NCBI GenBank assembly: GCA_028715095.1
Contig: JAQUSM010000051.1
Span: 1-7,100 of the forward strand
Direction: 5' to 3'
DNA length: 7,100 bases
DNA from: Candidatus Omnitrophota bacterium
GTDB taxonomy: Bacteria > Omnitrophota > Gorgyraeia > Gygaellales > Profunditerraquicolaceae
This document shows positions 1-6,738 of this stretch, piece by piece. The translations under genes were made by a program, and so were the position numbers. Below the pieces are notes generated by a model. That model was not told the DNA's origin, made no database searches, and saw only the letters and a list, made by a program, of their open reading frames with translations. Each line of letters opens with the position of its first letter. The first letter of the stretch is position 1.

Positions 1-52
1 TTCTCCTTAGTTAACTTTATTAAGTTTATATTATTAGCATAATTAATTACTC
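1..52 (+). promoter_or_regulatory. AT-rich leader of murJ, possible promoter region
   Basis: Only 10 of these 52 bases are G or C, far below the flanking coding DNA. TATTAT at 29-34 and CATAAT at 38-43 could each serve as a -10 box, but neither has a convincing -35 partner at 16-18 bp. No Shine-Dalgarno sequence precedes the ATG at 53. The stretch may be a promoter for the murJ-led operon or simply an intergenic spacer; the window edge hides the upstream gene. Confidence 0.3.
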
Positions 53-1600
53 ATGTCAACAAGCAAATATTCCTTAGGCAGCCATAATCGGCAAGTCGCG
101 CGCTCGGCAACCGTTATCAGCCTGGGTACCCTTGCCTCGCGCATCCTGGGTTTTATAAGAGATGTGGTTATCGCCAGGCTCTTTGGTGTTTATCTGCAAG
201 CGCAGGCCTTTGTCATCGCCTTTCGCATACCCAACCTTTTCCGGGATTTTGTCGGCGAGGGGGCTTCTAACGCCGCGATTGTCCCGGTCTTAAGCGAATA
301 TAGCATTAAGTCCTCAAAAGAGGATTTCTGGGAGCTGGCTAATATCCTGCTTAATCTCCTGCTGGTTACATTAAGCGTTATAACTATATTGGGGATTATA
401 TTTTCACCCCTGATCGTGCGACTAATTGCCCCGGGTTTTATTGCTTTTCCGGAGAAACTGGAAGCGACTATCAGGTTAAACAGGATTATTTTCCCTTACA
501 TATTGCTTATCGGCCTGGCTGCCTATACCATGGCTGTACTGAATTCTCTTAAGAACTTCACTGTTTCGGCATTTGCGCCCTGCTTATTAAATATCGCTAT
601 AATAATTTGCGCCCTGCTTCTTGGAGAAGGCACCAAAGGCCTGGCAACGGGAGTTTTATTGGGCGGGCTGTTGCAGCTGGCAGTGCAACTGCCTGTTTTA
701 TATAAGAAGGGGTTCCGCTTTAAACTTATTTTCAACTTTAAGCACCCCGGACTGATACAGGTCAGAAAGTTAATGCTACCCAGGCTGGCCAGCTCCAGTA
801 TCTACCAGCTGAATAATTTCGTCGATTCTATCTTTGGTTCATTAATAGCAATTGTCGGCGATGGGGGTGTAGCGGTGCTTTATTTCGCTTACCGGCTTAT
901 CCAGTTCCCTATAGGAATTTTCAGCAATGCCCTATCGCAGGCTGTCTTGCCTACTTTTTCCACGCAGGCATTAGAGCAGAACCAGGAGAACCTTAAGGTC
1001 ACGCTTTCCTGGGGTTTACGCGTGGTATTCTTTGCCTTGCTTCCGACAAGCGCGATTTTTATGGTCCTGGCTCACCCTTTGGTCTCTACGCTTTTTGGCG
1101 GCGGCAGGTTTGATCTTAATTCAAGTTTCCTGACCAGCAACGCCCTGTTTTTTTATAGTATCGGATTATGCGCATACGGGGGGACAAAGATATTGCAATC
1201 TTGCTTCTTTGCACTTAAGGATACGATCACTCCCACAAAAATAGCATTTTTAGCCCTGGTTATGAATATCGTATTTAACGCGGTCTTGATGTTTCCTTTA
1301 AAAATAGGCGGCCTTGCACTGTCTACATCCATTTCAGGGATAATCAGTTTTTTCTTCTTGTTTTCTAGCTTAAGCAAGCGTTTAAGCGGTTTTGGAGAGC
1401 GCAAAATCTTTTATTCTTTCCTGCGTATTCTGGCTGCCTCTTCCTGTATGGCAGCCGTTTGTTTACTGGTGAACCGTTCGTTAAATCTCGGTTGGGCCTT
1501 GTTTTGCGGGGCTTTATCTTATATTGTTTTTTGTTTTATTTTTGGCGTAGCCGAGCTTAAGGAACTTGTGCATTGGCTGGTTCTTAAAAACATCAACTAA
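53..1600 (+). CDS. murJ: MurJ (MviN family), lipid II flippase
   Basis: This inner-membrane protein of the MOP exporter superfamily moves lipid II across the membrane for peptidoglycan synthesis. At 515 residues it has the usual length and is hydrophobic throughout, consistent with about 14 membrane helices. The N-terminal signature is clear: ASRILGFIRD (residues 28-37), FRIPNLFRD (57-65), VGEGA (67-71), then the IVPVLSEY segment. The second lobe has LPRLASSSIYQLN (242-254) and YRLIQFPIG (280-288). Arginines matching E. coli R18, R24, R52 and R270 are present as R30, R36, R64 and R281. Residues matching acidic E. coli D39, D269 and E273 (alignment from memory) are Q51, Y280 and Q284. The ATG at 53 is the earliest possible start because an in-frame TAA lies at 44-46; there is no clear ribosome binding site. 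The gene ends 5 nt before uvrC and probably heads the operon. Confidence 0.96.
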   Translation: MSTSKYSLGSHNRQVARSATVISLGTLASRILGFIRDVVIARLFGVYLQAQAFVIAFRIPNLFRDFVGEGASNAAIVPVLSEYSIKSSKEDFWELANILLNLLLVTLSVITILGIIFSPLIVRLIAPGFIAFPEKLEATIRLNRIIFPYILLIGLAAYTMAVLNSLKNFTVSAFAPCLLNIAIIICALLLGEGTKGLATGVLLGGLLQLAVQLPVLYKKGFRFKLIFNFKHPGLIQVRKLMLPRLASSSIYQLNNFVDSIFGSLIAIVGDGGVAVLYFAYRLIQFPIGIFSNALSQAVLPTFSTQALEQNQENLKVTLSWGLRVVFFALLPTSAIFMVLAHPLVSTLFGGGRFDLNSSFLTSNALFFYSIGLCAYGGTKILQSCFFALKDTITPTKIAFLALVMNIVFNAVLMFPLKIGGLALSTSISGIISFFFLFSSLSKRLSGFGERKIFYSFLRILAASSCMAAVCLLVNRSLNLGWALFCGALSYIVFCFIFGVAELKELVHWLVLKNIN

Positions 1601-1605
1601 TCCCC

Positions 1606-2847
1606 ATGGAACAACCGCGGAAATTAAAAGAGAAAATTTTATCTGCACCGGATTCTCCGGGCGTGTATTTGATGCTTGATAACCGGGGAAAAGTGCTTTA
1701 TGTGGGTAAAGCCAAGTCATTAAAGAAAAGGCTGCCTAATTATTTACCCGGGAACCTGGATAATAAAACTTCCGCCTTAATGAACAGAGTAGTTGATGTT
1801 GAGTTCAGGTTGTCTCCCAATGAATCTATGGCTTTATTGCTTGAGGCCAGCCTCATCCATAAACTTAAACCCAGGTATAATGTCTCTCTGCGGGATGATA
1901 AGAGTTTTCCTTTTGTTAAGATTTCCGGAGGAGAATTCCCGTCAATAAGTATCACGCGCAAAAAAGATGATCCGGCCGGCCGTTACCTCGGGCCTTACAC
2001 TAATGCCAAGCTTTTAAGGGATGCCTTGAAAATTATCCGGCGCAGTTTTGCGTATCGTTCATGCCGCAGGCTGCCCAGCCAGAGTTGCATATACGGCAGG
2101 ATTGAACTTTGCCCTGAACCCTGTACTGGTAAAATCAACCGCAAGGAATACGGCAGGAGGATCGATGATATTATTATGATCTTGGAGGGTAAAGCCGACC
2201 TGTTGATTAACAGGTTAAGCGAATTAATGCGTAATAAATCCCGGTCCAGGGATTTTGAGTCTGCAGCCCTAGTTCGCGACCAGATTTCTACTTTAGCTGA
2301 GTTGTCCGCTGGTTTAAGCGGGGTCAACCGTAAGAACGAATTAGAGGACCTAAAGAACAAGTTAGGTTTAAATAGGCTCCCGGAGAGGATCGAAGGGTTT
2401 GATATCTCCAATATCTCCGGGAAACAGGCAGTAGGTTCAATGGTAAGTTTTCATTTAGGCAACCCGGATAAAAGTAATTACCGCCGTTTCCGCATCAGGA
2501 GCTTTCAGGGTATCGATGATTACAGGATGCTGGCTGAAGTGGTGCGCCGGCGTTACAGCCGCCTGATTAAGGAAAAAGGGCTTTTTCCCGACCTGCTGCT
2601 TATCGACGGAGGGAAAGGGCATCTTTTGGCTGCGGCCGGACAACTCAAGGAATTGGGCCTTAATCTGCCCTTGGCCAGTATTGCTAAGAAAGAGGAACGC
2701 ATCTATAGCAGCCAAAAAAGGCGGCCGCTGCCTTTTCTTAAAGATACCCCGGCTTTAAATCTAATCCGCCGTGTACGTGATGAGGCGCATAGGTTTGCCG
2801 TGAGCTACCATTTATTGTTGCGCCGGAAAGAGTTGATCGGAAAATGA
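1606..2847 (+). CDS. uvrC: Short UvrC, excinuclease nuclease subunit lacking the C-terminal HhH domain
   Basis: UvrC makes the two incisions flanking a lesion in UvrABC nucleotide excision repair. Domains in order: a GIY-YIG nuclease (about 13-95) with GVY 19-21, YVG 32-34, R42, E80 and N92; a cysteine cluster C153, C161, C169, C173 like the Fe-S site of E. coli UvrC; a UVR helix pair that binds UvrB (about 197-232); and the RNase H-like endonuclease (about 262-400) with D266, D334 and H395 as the DDH triad. Both nuclease centres therefore look intact. The protein is 413 residues, whereas most UvrC proteins are near 600. It stops right after the HLLLRRKEL segment that normally leads into the tandem helix-hairpin-helix domain, which is absent. 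The start is 5 nt after the murJ stop and has no clear Shine-Dalgarno, suggesting reinitiation; the LKEKILSAPDSPGVYLM N-terminus is standard. The stop overlaps the next start as ATGA. Confidence 0.95.
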   Translation: MEQPRKLKEKILSAPDSPGVYLMLDNRGKVLYVGKAKSLKKRLPNYLPGNLDNKTSALMNRVVDVEFRLSPNESMALLLEASLIHKLKPRYNVSLRDDKSFPFVKISGGEFPSISITRKKDDPAGRYLGPYTNAKLLRDALKIIRRSFAYRSCRRLPSQSCIYGRIELCPEPCTGKINRKEYGRRIDDIIMILEGKADLLINRLSELMRNKSRSRDFESAALVRDQISTLAELSAGLSGVNRKNELEDLKNKLGLNRLPERIEGFDISNISGKQAVGSMVSFHLGNPDKSNYRRFRIRSFQGIDDYRMLAEVVRRRYSRLIKEKGLFPDLLLIDGGKGHLLAAAGQLKELGLNLPLASIAKKEERIYSSQKRRPLPFLKDTPALNLIRRVRDEAHRFAVSYHLLLRRKELIGK

Positions 2848-3116
2848 CAAAGTTCGCAATCAGGGTTTATAGGGCGGTTTTAAGTATTCCTTTTGGCCAG
2901 GTGCGCAGCTATAAATGGGTAGCGCAGAAAGCAGGATCTGGCCGCGCGTACAGGGCAGTAGGCCAGGTCTTAAAGCGTAATCCCTATCCGTTAATTATCC
3001 CCTGCCACCGCGTAATAAGAAGTGATAAGGAGATCGGCGGGTATGTTTTTGGCCTGAAACAAAAGAAGTTTTTGTTGGAGTTAGAGAGGGAGTTGTTGAA
3101 ATGCCTGGCTGGCTGA
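2844..3116 (+). CDS. ogt: Methylated-DNA--[protein]-cysteine S-methyltransferase, minimal single domain
   Basis: This 90-residue protein matches the DNA-binding and active-site domain of O6-alkylguanine-DNA alkyltransferases, which remove an alkyl group from guanine O6 by irreversible transfer to their own cysteine. The hallmark PCHRV is present at 53-57, so C54 is the acceptor with H55 beside it, and E81 in the LLELE segment fits the third catalytic position. RAVG (37-40) supplies the base-flipping arginine R37, and NP (46-47) the hinge asparagine. IGGY (64-67) and FGL..K follow as usual. The N-terminal domain of Ada and Ogt is missing, as in many small family members. Because the cysteine is kept, this is unlikely to be an alkyltransferase-like (ATL) protein, which carries another residue there. 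Its ATG overlaps the uvrC TGA by 4 nt, implying translational coupling of two repair genes. Its 3' end overlaps the next gene by 16 nt. The symbol is assigned by family only. Confidence 0.9.
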   Translation: MTKFAIRVYRAVLSIPFGQVRSYKWVAQKAGSGRAYRAVGQVLKRNPYPLIIPCHRVIRSDKEIGGYVFGLKQKKFLLELERELLKCLAG

Positions 3117-4111
3117 GGAAGGATTGTACAACTAAAGGCGCCTGCTCTTTTACGGATTCCGTTTTTCAAAGAGCAAGGAGTTTTTTGTTTTATTTGAGCC
3201 TGCTTGTATTTTTCGGCGGGCTGCCCTTTATCCTGTCCTTTGCTTTAGGTTACAAATTCAATGCCCATACTTTAAGATTTGTTAAGGCGGGCTTAATTTA
3301 CATAAAGACCCAGCCTGAAGGAGCAAGTATATGCCTTAACGGGAAGCTTATTCCCGAGAAGAGCCCGGCAAGCATACAAGAACTTCTGCCCGGTGTTTAT
3401 AAAATCACCTTAAGATTAGAGAGATATTATCTTTGGAAATCCGAAGTAGACGTAGAGGCAGGCAAGGTCAGCCGCATTGACAAGGTTATCCTTTTTCCTT
3501 TAAAGCCTGATTTACAGCGGCTAAACCAGGGGGGATTTTCTTCTTTCCGCGTGGATATCGAAAAAGGGGCGATTTATTATTTAGACCAGGAGAATAAAAC
3601 TGTGTACAGGTCAAACCTGGATGGGAGTGACTTTGAAGATATCGCCAGTTTACCGGAGAAGCTATCCCAGATTAATGGCTGGGAGGTTTCTATGGACAAG
3701 AGCAAAATGTTTATTTTTGGCCCGCATCAAATCAGCGTGATTTTCTTTGATAACCGGCCTGATTATGAATATCCCGATTCATCCATCTATCTGGATTCTT
3801 ACGTGTATTTGGATTATCCTCAGGAAAAGATAATCAAGGTGTTCTGGCATTCAGATAGCTATCATTTGATAGTGTTGACTAATAAGCATGTCGCGGTGAT
3901 TGAATCCAGGCCGCTTGCCAAGGCCCTCAACCTGGTGGAGTTAAACAAAGAGGCCATGGAGGCATTTTACGATAATAAACGCCAGATGCTTTATTTTAGC
4001 GATAGCCAGAGAAACCCCGACGGCAAATTTAGTAACACCCTGTATAAGCTGGATTTAAGCCCTGAGCTTTATCTATTGGAAAGGTTAATGAAGAAAAAAG
4101 CAAATGAATAA
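3101..4111 (+). CDS. PEGA-domain membrane-anchored protein with possible beta-propeller C-terminal part
   Basis: The 336-residue product has one strong hydrophobic segment (about 28-50) after a basic N-terminus, consistent with a signal anchor that puts the rest outside the cytoplasm. A PEGA domain follows (about 65-132): IYIKTQPEGASICLNGK, then SPASIQELLPGVYKITL, ending in DKVILFPL. PEGA domains are small beta-sandwich modules common in surface proteins. From about 145 onward come short beta-rich stretches such as GAIYYLDQENKTVYRSNLDG (156-175) and MLYFSDSQ (296-303), reminiscent of propeller blades; that fold is inferred. No catalytic motif is seen. The ATG at 3101 sits 8 nt after a GGGAG Shine-Dalgarno (3088-3092) that lies inside the preceding gene, which supports this start and the 16-nt overlap. 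The stop overlaps the glycosyltransferase start by 8 nt, so the two products may act together at the envelope. The exact function is unknown. Confidence 0.8.
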   Translation: MPGWLRKDCTTKGACSFTDSVFQRARSFLFYLSLLVFFGGLPFILSFALGYKFNAHTLRFVKAGLIYIKTQPEGASICLNGKLIPEKSPASIQELLPGVYKITLRLERYYLWKSEVDVEAGKVSRIDKVILFPLKPDLQRLNQGGFSSFRVDIEKGAIYYLDQENKTVYRSNLDGSDFEDIASLPEKLSQINGWEVSMDKSKMFIFGPHQISVIFFDNRPDYEYPDSSIYLDSYVYLDYPQEKIIKVFWHSDSYHLIVLTNKHVAVIESRPLAKALNLVELNKEAMEAFYDNKRQMLYFSDSQRNPDGKFSNTLYKLDLSPELYLLERLMKKKANE

Positions 4112-5597
4112 GGCAAAGATACTAAAGCGAGTTTTTGAAATTATCCCCGGGGGGCTTTCCTGGGGGATAATTATTTCACTTATATTGTTGTCGGTTAAAT
4201 ATCCGGCAGCCAGTGCTGTTATTATTATTACTTTTGATTTTTATTGGATTATCCGCACAATTTATTTAACTACACTTTTGATCATAGCCCATCACCGGAT
4301 CTCCTATCAAAAAGGCGAAGATTGGCTGGCGCGTTGTTTAGCCTTGGGAGCGGAAAAAAACTGGAATAATTTATATCAGTTAGTTATATTCCCGGTTTAC
4401 AATGAGGGTCTGGAGGTTTTGCGGCCATCTCTGGCGGCTTTAAGTATGAGCCATTATCCTAAAGAAAAATTTATCGTGGTTATGGCTTTTGAAGAAAGAA
4501 ATTCCCTCGCGCGCAATAACGCCCTAACCTTAGAGAGGGAATTTGGCGGTGAATTTGGCGCGTATTTATCAACCTTTCATCCTGATAACCTGCCCGGGGA
4601 GAGCCGTACTAAAGGCGCCAATGCAACTTGGGGAGCCTTGGCTGCTAAAAAGTTTATCGATAGCCGGGGTATAAGTTCTGAACATGTAATAGTTTCTTGT
4701 TTTGATGCGGATACCTGCGTTGAGCCGGAATATTTCGGCTGCTTGAGTTATCATTTCTTGACTTCGGATAAGCCGCATCAGGCAAGTTATCAGCCGATGC
4801 CGGTTTATAATAATAATATCTGGCAGGCACCGTCTTTTGCCCGGCTGGTTGAGATCAGCAGCTCATTCTGCCAGATGATCGAGAGTATGCGGCTTGAAAA
4901 GTTTGTCACTTTCTCCAGCCATAGCATGAGTTTTAAGACCCTGGTTGAGGTGGATTATTGGCCGAGAAACATGATTTCGGATGATTCGGTAATTTATTGG
5001 AAGGGCTTCTTGCACTATAACGGAGAATACCGCGTAATTCCTCTGTATATTACGATTTCAATGGACGTGGCTTATTCCAGCAATATTTGGCGGACCGTGG
5101 TCGTGCAGTATAAGCAGAAAAGAAGATGGGCCTGGGGGGTAGAAAATTTTCCCTTCGTGGCAATTGGTTTTATGGGCAATAGAAATATTTCTTTGTTTAA
5201 AAAATTAAGAAGGTTGTTCCATCTTTTAGAGAGCCATGTCAGTTGGGCAATCTGGGCGGTTATCCTGGTAGTTATCGGGCCGCTGCCTATATTTTTTGGC
5301 GGAAGATTTTTTAGCCAGACAGCCATTGCGTACAATCTGCCGAAGGTTACCGGGCTATTATTCCAGTTTACCTTGCTGACCAGCCTGACCTGGATATTCT
5401 TAAGCTGGACAATCCTGCCGGCGCGGCCTAAGGGGGTTAGTTGGTTTAAGAATGTACTTTTGGTTTTAGAATGGTTTTTTGTGCCGTTTATAATATTAAT
5501 TCTTGGTTCTTCTCCGGCATTAGACGCTCAAAGCCGGCTTATGTTCGCCAAATATATGGAATTTAATCCTACATTAAAAGGCAATAAAGTGTTATAA
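4104..5597 (+). CDS. Membrane-bound family 2 glycosyltransferase, processive-type
   Basis: The 497-residue enzyme has the layout of cellulose/hyaluronan synthase-like GT2 proteins: two N-terminal membrane helices (about 18-62), a cytoplasmic catalytic domain, and C-terminal helices (about 379-398, 415-438, 450-469). Catalytic-domain motifs occur in order: PVYNEG (97-102) for nucleotide-sugar binding, the DxD-type metal site DADT (201-204), SDD (292-294) in the position of the general-base aspartate, and QKRRW (338-342), which fits QxxRW of processive enzymes. It probably transfers sugar from a nucleotide-sugar donor to a growing or lipid-linked glycan at the inner membrane; donor and product cannot be read from sequence. 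There is no PilZ domain. The ATG at 4104 overlaps the PEGA gene stop by 8 nt with only a weak upstream GAAG, which points to translational coupling. A 10-bp inverted repeat begins about 35 nt into the gene. The stop codon lies within a candidate promoter for the next gene. Confidence 0.9.
   Translation: MNKAKILKRVFEIIPGGLSWGIIISLILLSVKYPAASAVIIITFDFYWIIRTIYLTTLLIIAHHRISYQKGEDWLARCLALGAEKNWNNLYQLVIFPVYNEGLEVLRPSLAALSMSHYPKEKFIVVMAFEERNSLARNNALTLEREFGGEFGAYLSTFHPDNLPGESRTKGANATWGALAAKKFIDSRGISSEHVIVSCFDADTCVEPEYFGCLSYHFLTSDKPHQASYQPMPVYNNNIWQAPSFARLVEISSSFCQMIESMRLEKFVTFSSHSMSFKTLVEVDYWPRNMISDDSVIYWKGFLHYNGEYRVIPLYITISMDVAYSSNIWRTVVVQYKQKRRWAWGVENFPFVAIGFMGNRNISLFKKLRRLFHLLESHVSWAIWAVILVVIGPLPIFFGGRFFSQTAIAYNLPKVTGLLFQFTLLTSLTWIFLSWTILPARPKGVSWFKNVLLVLEWFFVPFIILILGSSPALDAQSRLMFAKYMEFNPTLKGNKVL
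4139..4172 (+). repeat. Perfect 10-bp inverted repeat near the start of the glycosyltransferase gene
   Basis: AATTATCCCC at 4139-4148 is perfectly complementary to GGGGATAATT at 4163-4172, with a 14-nt G-rich loop between. The hairpin would form in the mRNA beginning about 35 nt after the start codon. It is not followed by a U tract, so it does not look like an intrinsic terminator. It could slow ribosomes or protect the transcript, or be a chance result of codons in a membrane-helix region. Confidence 0.5.
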
Positions 5598-5598
5598 T
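5590..5598 (+). promoter_or_regulatory. Extended -10 promoter candidate for the pilus ATPase gene
   Basis: The bases TGTTATAAT contain a consensus -10 box (TATAAT, 5593-5598) preceded by the TGn extension (5590-5592). The -35 position holds only a weak match (around 5570-5575), which is usual for extended -10 promoters. Transcription would begin near 5605, leaving a short leader that still carries the GGAGG ribosome binding site. The element overlaps the stop codon of the preceding gene (TAA, 5595-5597). Confidence 0.5.
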
Positions 5599-5613
5599 GC
5601 TTAAAAATATTCT

Positions 5614-5619
5614 GGAGGG
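5614..5619 (+). promoter_or_regulatory. Ribosome binding site of the pilus ATPase gene
   Basis: GGAGGG lies 3 nt before the ATG at 5623, with the core GGAGG at 5614-5618. It is much stronger than the sites in front of murJ, uvrC and the glycosyltransferase gene and fixes the start codon. It agrees with this gene starting its own expression unit. Confidence 0.75.
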
Positions 5620-5622
5620 AAA

Positions 5623-6693
5623 ATGGATATCAAGAAATTAATGCAGGAGATGGTGGCTAAGGGGGGTTCGGATTTATTTTACCGGGCCGGAGGCACCCCG
5701 CGGCTGCGTATCGACGGCAAAGTTATCTCCATGGGTGAGCATGTCTTAAGCGTAGAGGACGTTATGCTTGCTACCCAGCAGTTGGCTAATTTCAAGCAGC
5801 TTGATATTTTTAGAAATAATATGGATGTGGATTTTGCTGTTTACCTTGATGAATTCGGCCGCCGCTTCCGGGTCAGTATATTCATGCAAAGGAACTGGCC
5901 GTCTATTGTTATTAGAAATGTGCGCAACCACATATCTACGTTTGAGGAGCTTAACCTTCCTGCCGAGATACTGAAAAAACTCTCACTTGAGACGCGCGGC
6001 CTTGTACTTTTGACCGGAGGCATGGGCAGCGGTAAATCCACGACTATTGCCAGTATGATGGAATATATAAACAGTAACGCCAAGAAGCATATATTAACCG
6101 CCGAAGAACCGATTGAATTTACATTTGAAGACAAGCAGTCAATTATCAACCAGCGTGAGTTAGGTATTGACGTTGCTTCTTATTCGGTTGCCCTGCGCGC
6201 TTTTACTTTGCAGAGCCCGGATGTTATGTTTATCGGCAATATACGGGATTATGAGACTGTTTCCAGCGCCATCACCGCAGCCGAAACCGGAGTGCTGGTT
6301 TTAAGCACCTTGCACACTATAAATGCTTCACAGAGCGTGGAAAGGTTAATTAATTTGTTCCCTCCGCACCAGCATCAAGAAGCAAGAAATCAGTTAGCTG
6401 CGTTGTTAAAAGGTGTAATCTCTTTGCGCCTTGTGCCTTCTAAAGATGGCTCAGGCCGTATCCCTGCTTATGAAATCATGCTTTTAACTCCCACTATCAG
6501 CCGTTTAATCCGCGAAGGTAAGGTTTGGGAGATCCCCCAATTTATTGAAGAGGGGGCGATATTTGGCATGCAGTCATTTAACCAGTGCCTGGTTAAGCTG
6601 GTTCACGAGGGCAAGATTAGCGAGGAAGATGCTGTCCAATCCGCGGATAACCGGGATGAATTTATGCTCGCTTTCAGGGGGATTAAGAAATAA
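5623..6693 (+). CDS. pilT: PilT/PilU-family type IV pilus retraction ATPase with altered Walker B motif
   Basis: PilT-family hexameric ATPases sit at the cytoplasmic base of type IV pili and power retraction. The 356-residue length is typical. The N-terminal domain has GGSDLF (14-19) and PRLRIDG (26-32); GGSDLF and the FRVSIFMQRN segment (82-91) look closer to PilU than to PilT. The ATPase core has Walker A GGMGSGKSTT (132-141) with K138, an Asp-box TAEEPIEF (159-166) keeping E161, SPDVMFIGNIRDYET (198-212) at Walker B, and the His box STLHT (228-232) with H231. The usual GE(M/I)RD is GNIRD here: N206 (AAT, 6238-6240) replaces the Walker B glutamate. The C-terminal helix region TISRLIREGK (291-300) corresponds to AIRNLIREGK of PilT but lacks its first Arg. 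Other pilus genes are not in the window. The family is certain, PilT versus PilU is not, and catalytic competence is doubtful. Confidence 0.92.
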   Translation: MDIKKLMQEMVAKGGSDLFYRAGGTPRLRIDGKVISMGEHVLSVEDVMLATQQLANFKQLDIFRNNMDVDFAVYLDEFGRRFRVSIFMQRNWPSIVIRNVRNHISTFEELNLPAEILKKLSLETRGLVLLTGGMGSGKSTTIASMMEYINSNAKKHILTAEEPIEFTFEDKQSIINQRELGIDVASYSVALRAFTLQSPDVMFIGNIRDYETVSSAITAAETGVLVLSTLHTINASQSVERLINLFPPHQHQEARNQLAALLKGVISLRLVPSKDGSGRIPAYEIMLLTPTISRLIREGKVWEIPQFIEEGAIFGMQSFNQCLVKLVHEGKISEEDAVQSADNRDEFMLAFRGIKK

Positions 6694-6725
6694 GGAATTC
6701 CGCTCCATAAGTCATCTGCTCATTT

Positions 6726-6732
6726 AAAGGAG
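6726..6732 (+). promoter_or_regulatory. Ribosome binding site of prfB
   Basis: AAAGGAG ends 6 nt before the ATG at 6739 and is a near-ideal Shine-Dalgarno sequence. It supports initiation at 6739, upstream of the in-frame UGA, and so supports reading the gene through the frameshift site rather than starting downstream of it. Confidence 0.8.
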
Positions 6733-6738
6733 ATAGCC

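Noticed and set aside
1995..2411. A 138-codon open frame on the minus strand
   Set aside because: It lies entirely opposite the well-supported uvrC, and its translation shows no recognisable domain; the same holds for the other minus-strand frames in the window.
2715..2735. GC-rich near-palindrome containing GCGGCCGC as a possible regulatory site
   Set aside because: It falls within conserved uvrC coding sequence and is short; a chance restriction-site-like palindrome is enough to explain it.
2820..3116. The uvrC C-terminus lost through a frameshift error, with the HhH domain in another frame
   Set aside because: The sequence after the uvrC stop encodes a complete alkyltransferase in its own frame, leaving no room for HhH sequence; the junction is a clean ATGA overlap.
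2844..3116. An ATL protein (inactive alkyltransferase-like)
   Set aside because: The PCHRV active-site cysteine is present at residue 54, whereas ATL proteins have Trp, Ala or another residue there.
4139..4180. Intrinsic transcription terminator at the inverted repeat
   Set aside because: No run of T follows the stem, the loop is long, and the element lies inside an intact open reading frame.
6694..6738. Terminator or small RNA between the pilus ATPase gene and prfB
   Set aside because: The 45-nt gap shows no stem-loop or T tract; its only clear element is the prfB ribosome binding site.
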